64,000 nucleotides of DNA, from assembly GCF_003259955.1 (NCBI RefSeq), contig NZ_QLMK01000004.1:62001-126000 (forward strand), written 5' to 3'. The notes beneath the pieces were generated by a model. It saw nothing but the letters and a program-made list of their open reading frames with translations. It had not been told where the DNA came from and did not search any database. Origin of the DNA: Falsochrobactrum ovis. Its GTDB lineage: Bacteria > Pseudomonadota > Alphaproteobacteria > Rhizobiales > Rhizobiaceae. Position numbers and translations under genes: made by a program. Position 1 is the stretch's first letter; each line of letters opens with the position of its first letter. This document shows positions 24,919 to 32,948 of this stretch, one piece after another.

Positions 24919-26531
24919 AGCGGTTCACATCAGCTCATAGGAATTCAAGACCTCTCGCGATAAAGCCTATCGCGGGAGTTTTGGCGCTTATTGCTCTGGC
25001 TTCACTGGTGGGTGGCTCCTTATTGGCGCTGGCATTGGAAGCAACTAGGTTTGAAACTGGGTTTTATTTCGATGCCTACTTGCTTCGTGTAGCTCGTTTC
25101 ACGATTTTTCAGGCCATATTATCAGCTCTGCTTTCAGTTTTATTCGCCATTCCGGTTGCACGCGCGCTCTATGCGCAAGCAGATTTTTTCGGCCGCAGCT
25201 TCATTTTACGGCTTTTTGCGCTTCCTTTAGCTCTGCCTTCACTTGTAGCCGTGTTGGGTGTTACCAGTATTTATGGCCGCAATGGTTTCTTCGCTCAACT
25301 TCTTCAGAGTTTTGGCTTTTCATATCAGCCAGATATTTATGGACTGACTGGCATTTTAATCGCCCATATTTTTTTCAATATGCCATTAGCGGTCCGGCTG
25401 ATTTTGGCAGCCTATCAATCTATTCCTGAAGATTATTGGAAGCTATCAGCCCAGCTTGGAATGGGAAATCGTGCACGTCTATGGCTGATTGAATGGCCCA
25501 TTATCCGCCGTAGCCTGCCTGGCATGTTGGGGCTGATCTTCATGCTCTGCGTGACCAGTTTTACCACTGTGCTCACTTTGGGCGGTGGGCCCAAAGCAAC
25601 AACGCTTGAAGTAGCAATTTATCAGAGCCTGCATTTTGATTTTGATCCTGGTCGCGCAGTTATTCTCACAATCACGCAGCTAGCATTAACATTGCTTATA
25701 TTCTTTTTGCTTCGACTGACCCATCGTCCGACGGAAGAAGGCTTTACCCTTGCGACCAGCCTACGGCGCTACAATAAGCCTTCGCAAAAAGAACGATGCT
25801 TTAATATCGCGCTTATTCTTGTTGCTTTTCTCTATGTCACTTTGCCCATTGCCGGAGTTGTGCTTTCCGGCCTTGCCGCCGATTTGAGCCGATTATTGCG
25901 CGAACCCGCCGTCTGGAATGCCATCAAAACGAGCGTAAAACTTGGGTTTTCCGCCGCGATGCTATCAGTCATCCTTTCGCTTGCGCTGGTGATGGCACGT
26001 GAAGCCACTCGCAATCAAAGGCTGGCCAATCTGTTTGATACCGGTGCCAGTCTGATCCTCGTCATGCCTCCGATTGTTATCGGAGCTGGCTGGTTCATTA
26101 TGCTGCGCCATTTGACAAATCCTTTTGATATGGCGCCGATCATGGTCATTACAGTCAATGCGGCAATGGCAATGCCTTTTGCCGTCAGACTATTGCGTCC
26201 GGCATGGGACACAGCCGCAACCCGCCACAACCGCATCTGCGCACAGCTTGGCATAGATGGATTTAATCGCTTCAGGCTGATCGACTGGCCTTCAATACGC
26301 AAACCAATAGGAATGGCTTTTGCTTTTGCCATGGCCTTGTCTTTGGGGGATCTCGGTGTAATTGCGCTATTTGGCAGTGACGCATTGCAAACCCTTCCCT
26401 ATTTATTGCTCCAGAGAATGGGAAGTTACCGCACTTTTGATGCCGCGGGCCTTGCGCTCATTCTTGGGGTGCTTTGCTTGAGTTTGATGCTGATTGCCGA
26501 TCGAGCCGCCGGTTGGGAAAGAAAAACGTGA
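24915..26531 (+). CDS. thiP: Thiamine/TPP ABC transporter, permease
   Basis: Inner-membrane permease with 538 residues and about 12 helices, a fused double permease as usual for ThiP. Each half has an EAA-type cytoplasmic loop that contacts the ATPase: [20 protein letters not shown] (about 175-195) and [20 protein letters not shown] (about 436-456). The start ATG overlaps the thiB stop (ATGA) and its stop overlaps thiQ (TGATG), so the three are tightly coupled. It transports thiamine delivered by ThiB. Confidence 0.95.
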   Translation: MKRFTSAHRNSRPLAIKPIAGVLALIALASLVGGSLLALALEATRFETGFYFDAYLLRVARFTIFQAILSALLSVLFAIPVARALYAQADFFGRSFILRLFALPLALPSLVAVLGVTSIYGRNGFFAQLLQSFGFSYQPDIYGLTGILIAHIFFNMPLAVRLILAAYQSIPEDYWKLSAQLGMGNRARLWLIEWPIIRRSLPGMLGLIFMLCVTSFTTVLTLGGGPKATTLEVAIYQSLHFDFDPGRAVILTITQLALTLLIFFLLRLTHRPTEEGFTLATSLRRYNKPSQKERCFNIALILVAFLYVTLPIAGVVLSGLAADLSRLLREPAVWNAIKTSVKLGFSAAMLSVILSLALVMAREATRNQRLANLFDTGASLILVMPPIVIGAGWFIMLRHLTNPFDMAPIMVITVNAAMAMPFAVRLLRPAWDTAATRHNRICAQLGIDGFNRFRLIDWPSIRKPIGMAFAFAMALSLGDLGVIALFGSDALQTLPYLLLQRMGSYRTFDAAGLALILGVLCLSLMLIADRAAGWERKT

Positions 26532-27268
26532 TGAATACACCTTCCTCCGCAGACATGTCGCTTGCAGACGTTCGCTTCAGCTATGGCGAAACGCTCATGC
26601 GCTTCAACGCAAAAATTCCCAGCGGAACCCTTGCTGCTATTATTGGTCCCAGCGGTTCGGGTAAAACAACCCTGCTTAATCTCATTGCAGGGTTTGAGAC
26701 CCCGGATTCCGGCAGCATCAGCATCGGTGGAAAAGACATTATCCGTCTGGCTCCTGCGCAAAGGCCGGTTTCGATGGTGTTCCAGGAAAACAATCTTTTT
26801 GCGCATCTTACTGTCGAACAAAATGTCGGAATTGGACGGGTGCCGAATTTGAAACTCACCGAGGACGACCGGGCCGAAGTTGCACAAGCACTTGTTCGCG
26901 TAGGTCTAGCAGGCAAAGAACAGCGTAAGCCCGAAGCCCTGTCAGGCGGAGAACGGCAACGTGTTGCGATTGCGCGTGCATTGGTGCGCCATAAACCGAT
27001 ACTGCTTCTGGACGAAGCATTCGCTTCATTGGGTCCGGCGCTTCGCCTTCAAATGCTAGACCTGATCAAGCAACTGCACAAAGAAACCGGCATGAGCGTT
27101 TTAATGGTAACACATTCACCTGAAGATGCGCTTTATCTTGACACGTTTTTGCTGTTTATCCTGAATGGCCGGATCACTGAAATGGGAGCAGCACGCGACC
27201 TCCTATCGCCGACAGGGCCGGATGCGATCAAAAATTACATTGGCGAACGCCCTTTCAGACCGGCATAG
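26531..27268 (+). CDS. thiQ: Thiamine/TPP ABC transporter, ATP-binding protein
   Basis: 245-residue ABC ATPase powering ThiP. Walker [19 protein letters not shown] lies near 38-55, Q-loop [17 protein letters not shown] near 80, signature [16 protein letters not shown] near 136, and Walker [17 protein letters not shown] near 157-172. The LGPALR end, instead of the common LDP, is typical of ThiQ. An alanine replaces the usual proline in DEP. ATG at 26531 overlaps the thiP stop by one base. It is the last gene of the riboswitch-controlled operon. Confidence 0.94.
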   Translation: MNTPSSADMSLADVRFSYGETLMRFNAKIPSGTLAAIIGPSGSGKTTLLNLIAGFETPDSGSISIGGKDIIRLAPAQRPVSMVFQENNLFAHLTVEQNVGIGRVPNLKLTEDDRAEVAQALVRVGLAGKEQRKPEALSGGERQRVAIARALVRHKPILLLDEAFASLGPALRLQMLDLIKQLHKETGMSVLMVTHSPEDALYLDTFLLFILNGRITEMGAARDLLSPTGPDAIKNYIGERPFRPA

Positions 27269-27319
27269 ACTTGCACCGGACAATTTATTTCTCGCATTCG
27301 GTTTAAAGTCGCCTATTTG

Positions 27320-28933
27320 ATGCATAAGTGCTGCTTGTGCCAACTTGCATCTGTCGTTAAATTTGCGTCTAACCTAAGCCAGCTCAATTGCGAGGATAAA
27401 ATACTGTTCCGTCACTTGCCCTCTCTTCGGGCCACGCTGCGTCTCCCCGATACCCGAGCAATAAAGACGCATAATTGGCGGAAACCAGCCATTGGCCTGG
27501 GCTTGCTCTTGGCTGCTCTTACGCCAGCCTGTCAGTCTATCAATTCCAGCAGTGATTTGGGGCTTCAGCCTTCCTCCAATCCGGTCACGGTTGAAAATGT
27601 CTCACGCCACGATCGGCTTGCCCAATTGGGTGCCCAGCAACACCCGCGCATTCTGGAAACCTATGGTGGGGAATATAAAGATGCGAAGCTTGAACGTATG
27701 GTCGCAAAGATTGTCGGTAAACTCACCACGGTTTCCGACAAACCAGATCAGACCTATCGCATCACAATTCTTGATTCGCCCAATATTAACGCTTTCGCTT
27801 TGCCGGGCGGCTTCCTTTACGTGACACGCGGCCTACTGGCTCTGGCAAATGATTCGTCCGAAGTTGCTGCAGTTATTGCCCATGAGATGGGTCATGTCGT
27901 CTCCAATCATGGAATTTTGCGTCAAGAAAAAGAGGCCGAAACTGCTATTGCCGGGCGTGTGGCTAGCGAACTGCTGCAGAATGAAGCCGCAAGTCGTGAA
28001 GCCGCCATCCGCGGTAAGTTGCGGCTTGCGCAATTCTCTCGCAATCAGGAATTACAAGCCGATGCTATCGGTATAAAAATGATTGGTGAAGCGGGCTATG
28101 ATCCCTTTGCCTCAGCCCGTTTTTTACAGTCGATGGAAGCTTATACCAGTTTCCGTTCCGTCTCAGGCGCAACGGATGAACGGCTCGATTTCCTGGCAAG
28201 TCATCCAGCGACGCCCCAAAGGATCGAATTGGCACTGCGCCATGCCCGCCGCGTCGGCGCACCCGGCGTTGGCGATGCAGATCGAGATTCTTTTCTCAAT
28301 GGTATTGACGGAATTTTATATGGAGACCGCCCAAGCGAAGGCTATGTTCGCGACCAAAGTTTCATCCATCCGAAATTGGGCGTGACTTTCCGTCCACCTA
28401 ACGACTTTACCATCGATAATTCAGCCAACGCAGTCATGGCCAGCGGCCCGGGCGAGATCGCAATCCGCTTTGACGGCGCATCATTACCAGCCGGCTCAAG
28501 CCTGACCGATTACATCCGTTCCGGTTGGGTTAAAGGGCTCGAAGAAAATTCCATTCGCCCCACGACGGTCAACGGCCTACCGGCAGCGACTGCCCGCGCC
28601 AGCGCAGATCGTTGGCAATTTAATATCGTCGTGATTGGAGTGGACAATAAAGTATATCGCTTCCTTATCGCCGCTCCTAACGGAAGCCCGGCTTTAGAGT
28701 CGGCAACCCAAACAGTCACGCAATCTTTCCGCAGACTATCGGAAAGCGAGCGCACCGCCATCAAGCCATTGCGTATCCGCGTCGTCACGGTAAAGCCGGG
28801 CGATACTCTGGGCAGCCTAGCGGCACGCATGCAAGGCGCCACGCGCAAACTTGAGCTGTTCCGCCTGCTTAATGCCCTGCCCGCCGGTGCCGCTGTTTCC
28901 GTTGGCGACCGTGTAAAAATAATCAGCGAATAA
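27320..28933 (+). CDS. M48-family zinc metalloprotease with C-terminal LysM-like domain
   Basis: Probable periplasmic, membrane-anchored quality-control protease (BepA/LoiP-like). The M48 domain has HEMGHVVSNHG with the zinc histidines and catalytic Glu (about 191-201) and NQELQADAIGIKMIGEAGYD with the third ligand Glu (about 236-255). The C-terminal part (about 485-537) reads RIRVVTVKPGDTLGSLAARM and ends SVGDRVKIISE, a LysM-like wall-binding motif. The N-terminal hydrophobic GLGLLLAALTPACQS near 60-73 looks like a lipoprotein or signal segment but lies unusually far from the first Met. GAGGA at 27392-27396 hints at a later, non-ATG start (CTG 27404 or TTG 27416). The true start is uncertain. 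Confidence 0.85.
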   Translation: MHKCCLCQLASVVKFASNLSQLNCEDKILFRHLPSLRATLRLPDTRAIKTHNWRKPAIGLGLLLAALTPACQSINSSSDLGLQPSSNPVTVENVSRHDRLAQLGAQQHPRILETYGGEYKDAKLERMVAKIVGKLTTVSDKPDQTYRITILDSPNINAFALPGGFLYVTRGLLALANDSSEVAAVIAHEMGHVVSNHGILRQEKEAETAIAGRVASELLQNEAASREAAIRGKLRLAQFSRNQELQADAIGIKMIGEAGYDPFASARFLQSMEAYTSFRSVSGATDERLDFLASHPATPQRIELALRHARRVGAPGVGDADRDSFLNGIDGILYGDRPSEGYVRDQSFIHPKLGVTFRPPNDFTIDNSANAVMASGPGEIAIRFDGASLPAGSSLTDYIRSGWVKGLEENSIRPTTVNGLPAATARASADRWQFNIVVIGVDNKVYRFLIAAPNGSPALESATQTVTQSFRRLSESERTAIKPLRIRVVTVKPGDTLGSLAARMQGATRKLELFRLLNALPAGAAVSVGDRVKIISE

Positions 28934-28950
28934 CCATCGAAAGTCATAAA

Positions 28951-29637
28951 ATGGAAACGCGCATAATCGCTCTCCTCGCAGGTCAGATTGAGCCGCTCGG
29001 CCCCCGGCAAGCCCCAAGCGCGATCAATAAAAAGCCCTTTGAAGGCAAAATGCGTATTTTGAGCGAAGGGCTCGAATTCGATTTCCAAGGCGATCGGAAA
29101 GTTCACGGTGGACCAGAAAAAGCCCTACATCATTACCCCTACGATCATTACGCTATTTGGCAACAGGAAATTGGTGACATTCCTGTCCTCGCAGCGCCCG
29201 GAGCTTTCGGAGAAAATATTTCCACCTCCGGTCTGACTGAACATAATGTGGCGGTAGGAGACCGCTTTCGCCTGGGCTCAGCCCTGATCGAAGTCTCACA
29301 AGGTCGCCAACCTTGCTGGAAACTCAACTTTCGTTTCGATGTGCCAGATATGGCGATCCGCGTCCAGAAAACAGGCCGCTCCGGCTGGTATTATCGTATT
29401 CTGGAAGAAGGGATAGCCGAAACGGGTGATGCAATGGTACTTGTGGATCGCCTCTCTCCAGAGTGGACGCTCCATCGCCTGTGGCATCTACTTTACGTAG
29501 ACACTCTCAATTATGAAGAACTAGCTCTAATGGCCGAAATCAATCATCTTGCTGACGGCTGGAGAAAATACGCCCTACGCCGCCTCAAAAACCGCCAAGT
29601 CGAAGATTGGTCTGCTCGGCTAACGAACAGCGATTAG
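28951..29637 (+). CDS. MOSC domain protein (YiiM-like)
   Basis: 228 residues. The MOSC beta-barrel domain spans about 30-170, with GDRKVHGGPEKALHHYPYDH near 49-68 and the conserved cysteine in SQGRQPCWKLNFRF near 114-127. A C-terminal helical extension (about 170-228) is as in YiiM. MOSC proteins handle molybdenum cofactor-bound sulphur; E. coli YiiM reduces hydroxylaminopurine and protects against base-analogue mutagenesis, so a similar detoxifying role is possible. It is close behind the M48 gene (17 bp) and convergent with rpoH2. The ribosome site is weak. Confidence 0.88.
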   Translation: METRIIALLAGQIEPLGPRQAPSAINKKPFEGKMRILSEGLEFDFQGDRKVHGGPEKALHHYPYDHYAIWQQEIGDIPVLAAPGAFGENISTSGLTEHNVAVGDRFRLGSALIEVSQGRQPCWKLNFRFDVPDMAIRVQKTGRSGWYYRILEEGIAETGDAMVLVDRLSPEWTLHRLWHLLYVDTLNYEELALMAEINHLADGWRKYALRRLKNRQVEDWSARLTNSD

Positions 29638-29669
29638 TATTTGGCTATCAGCCCTAGCGGCCCAGAGGT

Positions 29670-30605
29670 TTACGCCTGATACGCCGCCATCTCATGTTGG
29701 TCGAGCAGAGCGATTTTCAATTTTTCAATAGCTCGGCTTTCGATCTGCCGGACTCGTTCTTTCGAAATTCCAAGCTTTTGACCAAGAGCTTCCAGAGTGA
29801 TTCCTTCGTCTTCCAGTCGCCGCTCCCGGATAATATGCAATTCCCGTTCATTGAGCGCATCAAGCGCAACACGCAACCAGCTAACCCGGCGCTCCATATC
29901 TATAACGCTCTCCACAACCTCATCCTGCAACGGGTTTTCGTCTATGAGAAAGTCGATCTTTTGAGAACTTCCTACCTCATCCCCGTTCATAGACGCCGAC
30001 AAGGAACTGTCCGGACCTGAAAGCCGACTATCCATGAATTCCACATCGCGTGACGAAACCCCGAGCTCAGCAGAGATAGCCTTATAGATCTGAGCTTTAC
30101 TCATGGCCTGGTCTTCTTGCGCCAATTTCGAGCGCAAACGGCGAAGATTGAAGAACAGCGCTTTTTGCGCAGAACTGGTTCCTCCACGAACAATCGACCA
30201 ATTGCGTAATATATAGTCTTGCATCGATGCTCTAATCCACCAAGACGCATAGGTAGAAAACCTTACTTCGCGCTCAGGTTCAAAACGCGCAGCCGCTTCC
30301 AAAAGGCCAACATAACCCTCTTGGATCAGATCATTCATTGGCAATTTATACTTGCGAAAACGTCCTGCCATGGAGATCACTAGCCGCATATGGGCCGATG
30401 TGATTTTGTGAAGCGCATCCGGATCTTGCTTCTCTTTCCACCGCACAGCCAGTGCGCGCTCTTCGTCCCGCTCCAAATAAGGAGCAGACATGGCGCTTCG
30501 GATCATAGATTGAGAGGACGCGGCGGGAGTCGAATCATCGTTGGGAATAAGAGCCTGTCGGGCTGGTGGAGGAGCGGAGGAACTGCTCATGGATGACGAC
30601 TTCAT
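29670..30605 (-). CDS. rpoH2: RNA polymerase sigma-32 factor, RpoH2 type
   Basis: Alternative sigma factor for heat-shock or stress genes. It has 311 residues. A serine/alanine-rich N-terminus (1-35) precedes region 2 with LIQEGYVGLLEAAARFEPER and FSTYASWWIRASMQDYILRN, the RpoH box-like RNWSIVRGGTSSAQKALFFN near 130-150, and region 4 with LGQKLGISKERVRQIESRAI. The sequence fits the alphaproteobacterial RpoH2 group better than RpoH1. AGGAG precedes ATG 30605. A consensus EcfG promoter about 157 bp upstream points into it, matching the known RpoE2-to-RpoH2 cascade in Sinorhizobium. Confidence 0.9.
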   Translation of the reverse strand: MKSSSMSSSSAPPPARQALIPNDDSTPAASSQSMIRSAMSAPYLERDEERALAVRWKEKQDPDALHKITSAHMRLVISMAGRFRKYKLPMNDLIQEGYVGLLEAAARFEPEREVRFSTYASWWIRASMQDYILRNWSIVRGGTSSAQKALFFNLRRLRSKLAQEDQAMSKAQIYKAISAELGVSSRDVEFMDSRLSGPDSSLSASMNGDEVGSSQKIDFLIDENPLQDEVVESVIDMERRVSWLRVALDALNERELHIIRERRLEDEGITLEALGQKLGISKERVRQIESRAIEKLKIALLDQHEMAAYQA

Positions 30606-30761
30606 CTGGCTCTCCTGTTCTGGACTTCTACGCTACCAAGACTACGTTTATTAAAATTCCCCTGCCTAAATCTGCTATGAACTCCTATTCAACTCCGTAT
30701 GAACCTGAACTTCCGGCCAAAAGTGCCCGAACAAGCTCGTTGAGATTGGCAGTAATTGGAC

Positions 30762-30786
30762 AACGCACGATAAGCATTGAGGTTCC
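30762..30786 (-). promoter_or_regulatory. General stress (EcfG/RpoE2-type) promoter for rpoH2
   Basis: On the minus strand, GGAAC (30786-30782), 16 bases, then CGTT (30765-30762): a full match to the alphaproteobacterial EcfG consensus GGAAC-N16/17-CGTT. It points at rpoH2, whose start is 157 bases further on, and it lies downstream of the carD terminator (30849-30872), so rpoH2 would have its own stress-induced transcript. Confidence 0.75.
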
Positions 30787-30848
30787 ACCCGCTTTCAAAA
30801 GCTCGCACAATCACCCGGCAAATAACCGCCACCAGCTCCGAAAAAGAA

Positions 30849-30872
30849 AAAGCCCGGACTAAGCCGGGCTTT
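30849..30872 (-). terminator. Terminator after carD
   Basis: AAAGCCCGG (30849-30857), loop ACTAAG, CCGGGCTTT (30864-30872). On the minus strand it is followed by TTCTTTTT. Confidence 0.9.
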
Positions 30873-30896
30873 GATCTAACCTGTTTCAACAGATGC

Positions 30897-31478
30897 TTAC
30901 GCAGCTGCGACTTCGCCTTCGCTCTCACCTTCGAGCTCGGCTTCCGCCTTGCCACGCTTCGGCCCTTTAGCCAAATTCGCTTCAATCAAACGAACCGCTT
31001 CAGTATCGGAAAGCTTATTGACGGCTGCGATTTCGCGCGCCATCCGCTCAAGCGCAGCCTCATAAAGCTGGCGCTCCGAATAAGATTGCTCAGGTTGATT
31101 TTCAGCACGGTGCAAATCACGCACAACTTCTGAGATTGAAATTAAATCACCGGAATTGATCTTTGCATCATATTCCTGCGCACGGCGTGACCACATAGTG
31201 CGCTTCACACGTGCACGGCCTTGTACAACCTTCAGCGCGCGTTCGACATAATCAGTCTCTGACAGTTTGCGCATGCCGATGCTTACTGCTTTTGCGACGG
31301 GCACCTTAAGTCGCATCTTATCTTTATCGAAATCTATAACAAAAAGTTCCAATTTGTGGCCGGCCACTTCCTGCTCTTCAATGGCCACAATTTGCCCCAC
31401 ACCATGCGCCGGATAAACAATCGATTCTCCGGTTTTGAAACCCTGACGCGCTGGGGATTTTTTCTGCTGGGATGACAT
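30897..31478 (-). CDS. carD: CarD-family transcription regulator
   Basis: 193 residues from ATG 31478 (MSSQQKKSPARQGFKTGESI, GGGAG upstream); a longer frame to 31544 lacks support. The CarD/TRCF RNA-polymerase-interaction Tudor-like domain spans about 12-70 (GESIVYPAHGVGQIVAIEEQ, VIDFDKDKMRLKVPVAKA). A helical DNA-contacting part carries TMWSRRAQEYDAKINSGDLI (about 95-115), with the conserved tryptophan that stabilises open complexes. The C-terminal tail is acidic and low-complexity (EAELEGESEGEVAAA). CarD proteins stabilise promoter open complexes, often at rRNA and housekeeping promoters. Confidence 0.93.
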   Translation of the reverse strand: MSSQQKKSPARQGFKTGESIVYPAHGVGQIVAIEEQEVAGHKLELFVIDFDKDKMRLKVPVAKAVSIGMRKLSETDYVERALKVVQGRARVKRTMWSRRAQEYDAKINSGDLISISEVVRDLHRAENQPEQSYSERQLYEAALERMAREIAAVNKLSDTEAVRLIEANLAKGPKRGKAEAELEGESEGEVAAA

Positions 31479-31871
31479 ACGCTTCAATACTCCCTGTTGT
31501 GCCCGGCCGACCAGCCGGTTAACACATGACATCAACCGCACCATAGGATAGACGTGCGGAAGTCAGTTTCTAATTTGAACTGGAACATTTCTAAAAAGCG
31601 CAAAATTATATACTGGGAAATATTGCCTAGAAACGGATGCGAATTCGCAATCAAACGTCCCTGCGCCATATGACCCAGTAAAAAAAGCTGCCTTTCAGAG
31701 ATTAACGCATTTGCGCCACGAGTTGACGTCCAGTCATTGAAATTGTCTCATTGCAAGATAACACAATTTCGCGAAAGAATCAACAAATTGGCAAATATGT
31801 CGCAATCACGAGATAATAGCGTTTTTCGCGCTGTTTTAATGATGTCTTTCGTAGAGAGGCTGGCCCGTCTG
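31479..31871. other. Gene-free region between carD and fdxA
   Basis: 393 bp upstream of carD (minus) and downstream of fdxA. It is AT-rich with no convincing reading frame. A CTATCC at about 31543-31548 (minus) with TTAGAA 16 bp upstream is a weak candidate carD promoter. The perfect palindrome GCGAATTCGC lies at 31638-31647. No clear terminator for fdxA is visible. Confidence 0.5.
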
Positions 31872-32210
31872 TCAGTCACCTGTTCCCGGAGCGGACGAGA
31901 AAAATTGTTCAAATTTGCCCGGCACGCCGTCCATTTCCTTGGCTTCAGGAAGCTCTTCTTTTTTGGTCGTCAGGTTCGGCCACTTAGTTGAATATTCTGC
32001 ATTAAGCTCAAGCCATTTTTCCAATCCCGGCTCAGTGTCGGGGCTGATTGCCTCCGCCGGGCATTCTGGCTCGCAGACGCCGCAATCGATGCATTCGTCC
32101 GGATTGATGACGAGCATATTCTCGCCTTCATAAAAACAGTCTACCGGACAGACTTCGACGCAGTCCGTATATTTGCAGCGAATGCAATTATCGGTCACGA
32201 CATAAGTCAT
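31872..32210 (-). CDS. fdxA: Ferredoxin FdxA (3Fe-4S/4Fe-4S)
   Basis: 112-residue seven-iron ferredoxin, a soluble electron carrier. It begins [20 protein letters not shown], with [17 protein letters not shown] (9-25) and [12 protein letters not shown] (about 40-51). The pattern of Cys residues with a long insertion after the second cluster (about 60-112) fits one 3Fe-4S and one 4Fe-4S centre as in FdxA. AGGAG precedes the start at 32210. Its redox partner is not visible from the neighbourhood; in related genomes it also sits between carD and an S4-domain gene. Confidence 0.94.
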   Translation of the reverse strand: MTYVVTDNCIRCKYTDCVEVCPVDCFYEGENMLVINPDECIDCGVCEPECPAEAISPDTEPGLEKWLELNAEYSTKWPNLTTKKEELPEAKEMDGVPGKFEQFFSSAPGTGD

Positions 32211-32560
32211 CGTCCAACTCCTATTGCCACCCTTATCGTCAGGGAATGACTTTTTCTAGATTTGGCCATTCGATCTTTTGATCGAAGTTCGGAACATTCA
32301 ATGAGGGGGGACGCACAGCCGCGAAATAACAACTGTCATCTTCTTCATCCCGGTTGAGGTAGCGATTTTATCACCCCGTGACAAGGGCCCAATCGCCGCA
32401 ACCGGAATATCTTTTGGACCTTTAAAACAGCGTTCCGCATGCTGAGCGTCAATCAGAAATATCTTTTACATATCTGAGAAATCTCGCAACTTTGTTACAG
32501 TTTCAAAAACAGAAAATTCGGCTGAAACGAGAAACTTTTGAGCAATCGCATGCCAAAAAC
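32211..32560. other. Gene-free region between fdxA and the S4-domain gene
   Basis: 350 bp that must hold the fdxA promoter. I see no reading frame, no strong hairpin terminator for the upstream helicase-S4 operon, and no clear promoter motif. Confidence 0.45.
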
Positions 32561-32947
32561 TCAAATATCGCGCAAACGATCCGTTTCGCGACGTTGTTTC
32601 TTCGTCGGTCTCCCGCTGCCGCTCTCGCGCTGAGGCTGCATGAATAGTTGCGATTCGGAGCGTGTAGGCGCAGGTGGCGACAGATCTTCATAAAGAAGCT
32701 GTGCCTCCACCGCGGGACCGCGTCGCTCGCCAAGTCCACGAACCTTATAAACCAAGATCCGCCGGTCCAAGGTAATGGTCAGAACATCTTCTATTTTCAC
32801 CGGATAAGACGGCTGATCGATCTTATCGCGATTAACGCGCACTTTACCGCCAGCGGCGAGTTTTGCCGCCAGCGTTCTCGACTTGACCACGCGTGCAAAA
32901 AACAGCCACTTATCAATTCGCTGCCTTGCAATCGCTTCTCCGCTCAT
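32561..32947 (-). CDS. S4-domain RNA-binding protein (Hsp15/HslR-like)
   Basis: 128 residues. The S4 domain at about 8-70 (RQRIDKWLFFARVVKSRTLA, AAGGKVRVNRDKIDQPSYPV) is as in Hsp15, which binds free 50S subunits carrying stalled nascent chains. The C-terminal tail is basic and polar (PTKKQRRETDRLRD). Its ATG follows the helicase stop by one base (TAAGATG), so both are translated from one message, pairing two RNA-handling proteins. It is the second gene of that operon. Confidence 0.9.
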   Translation of the reverse strand: MSGEAIARQRIDKWLFFARVVKSRTLAAKLAAGGKVRVNRDKIDQPSYPVKIEDVLTITLDRRILVYKVRGLGERRGPAVEAQLLYEDLSPPAPTRSESQLFMQPQRESGSGRPTKKQRRETDRLRDI

Positions 32948-32948
32948 C

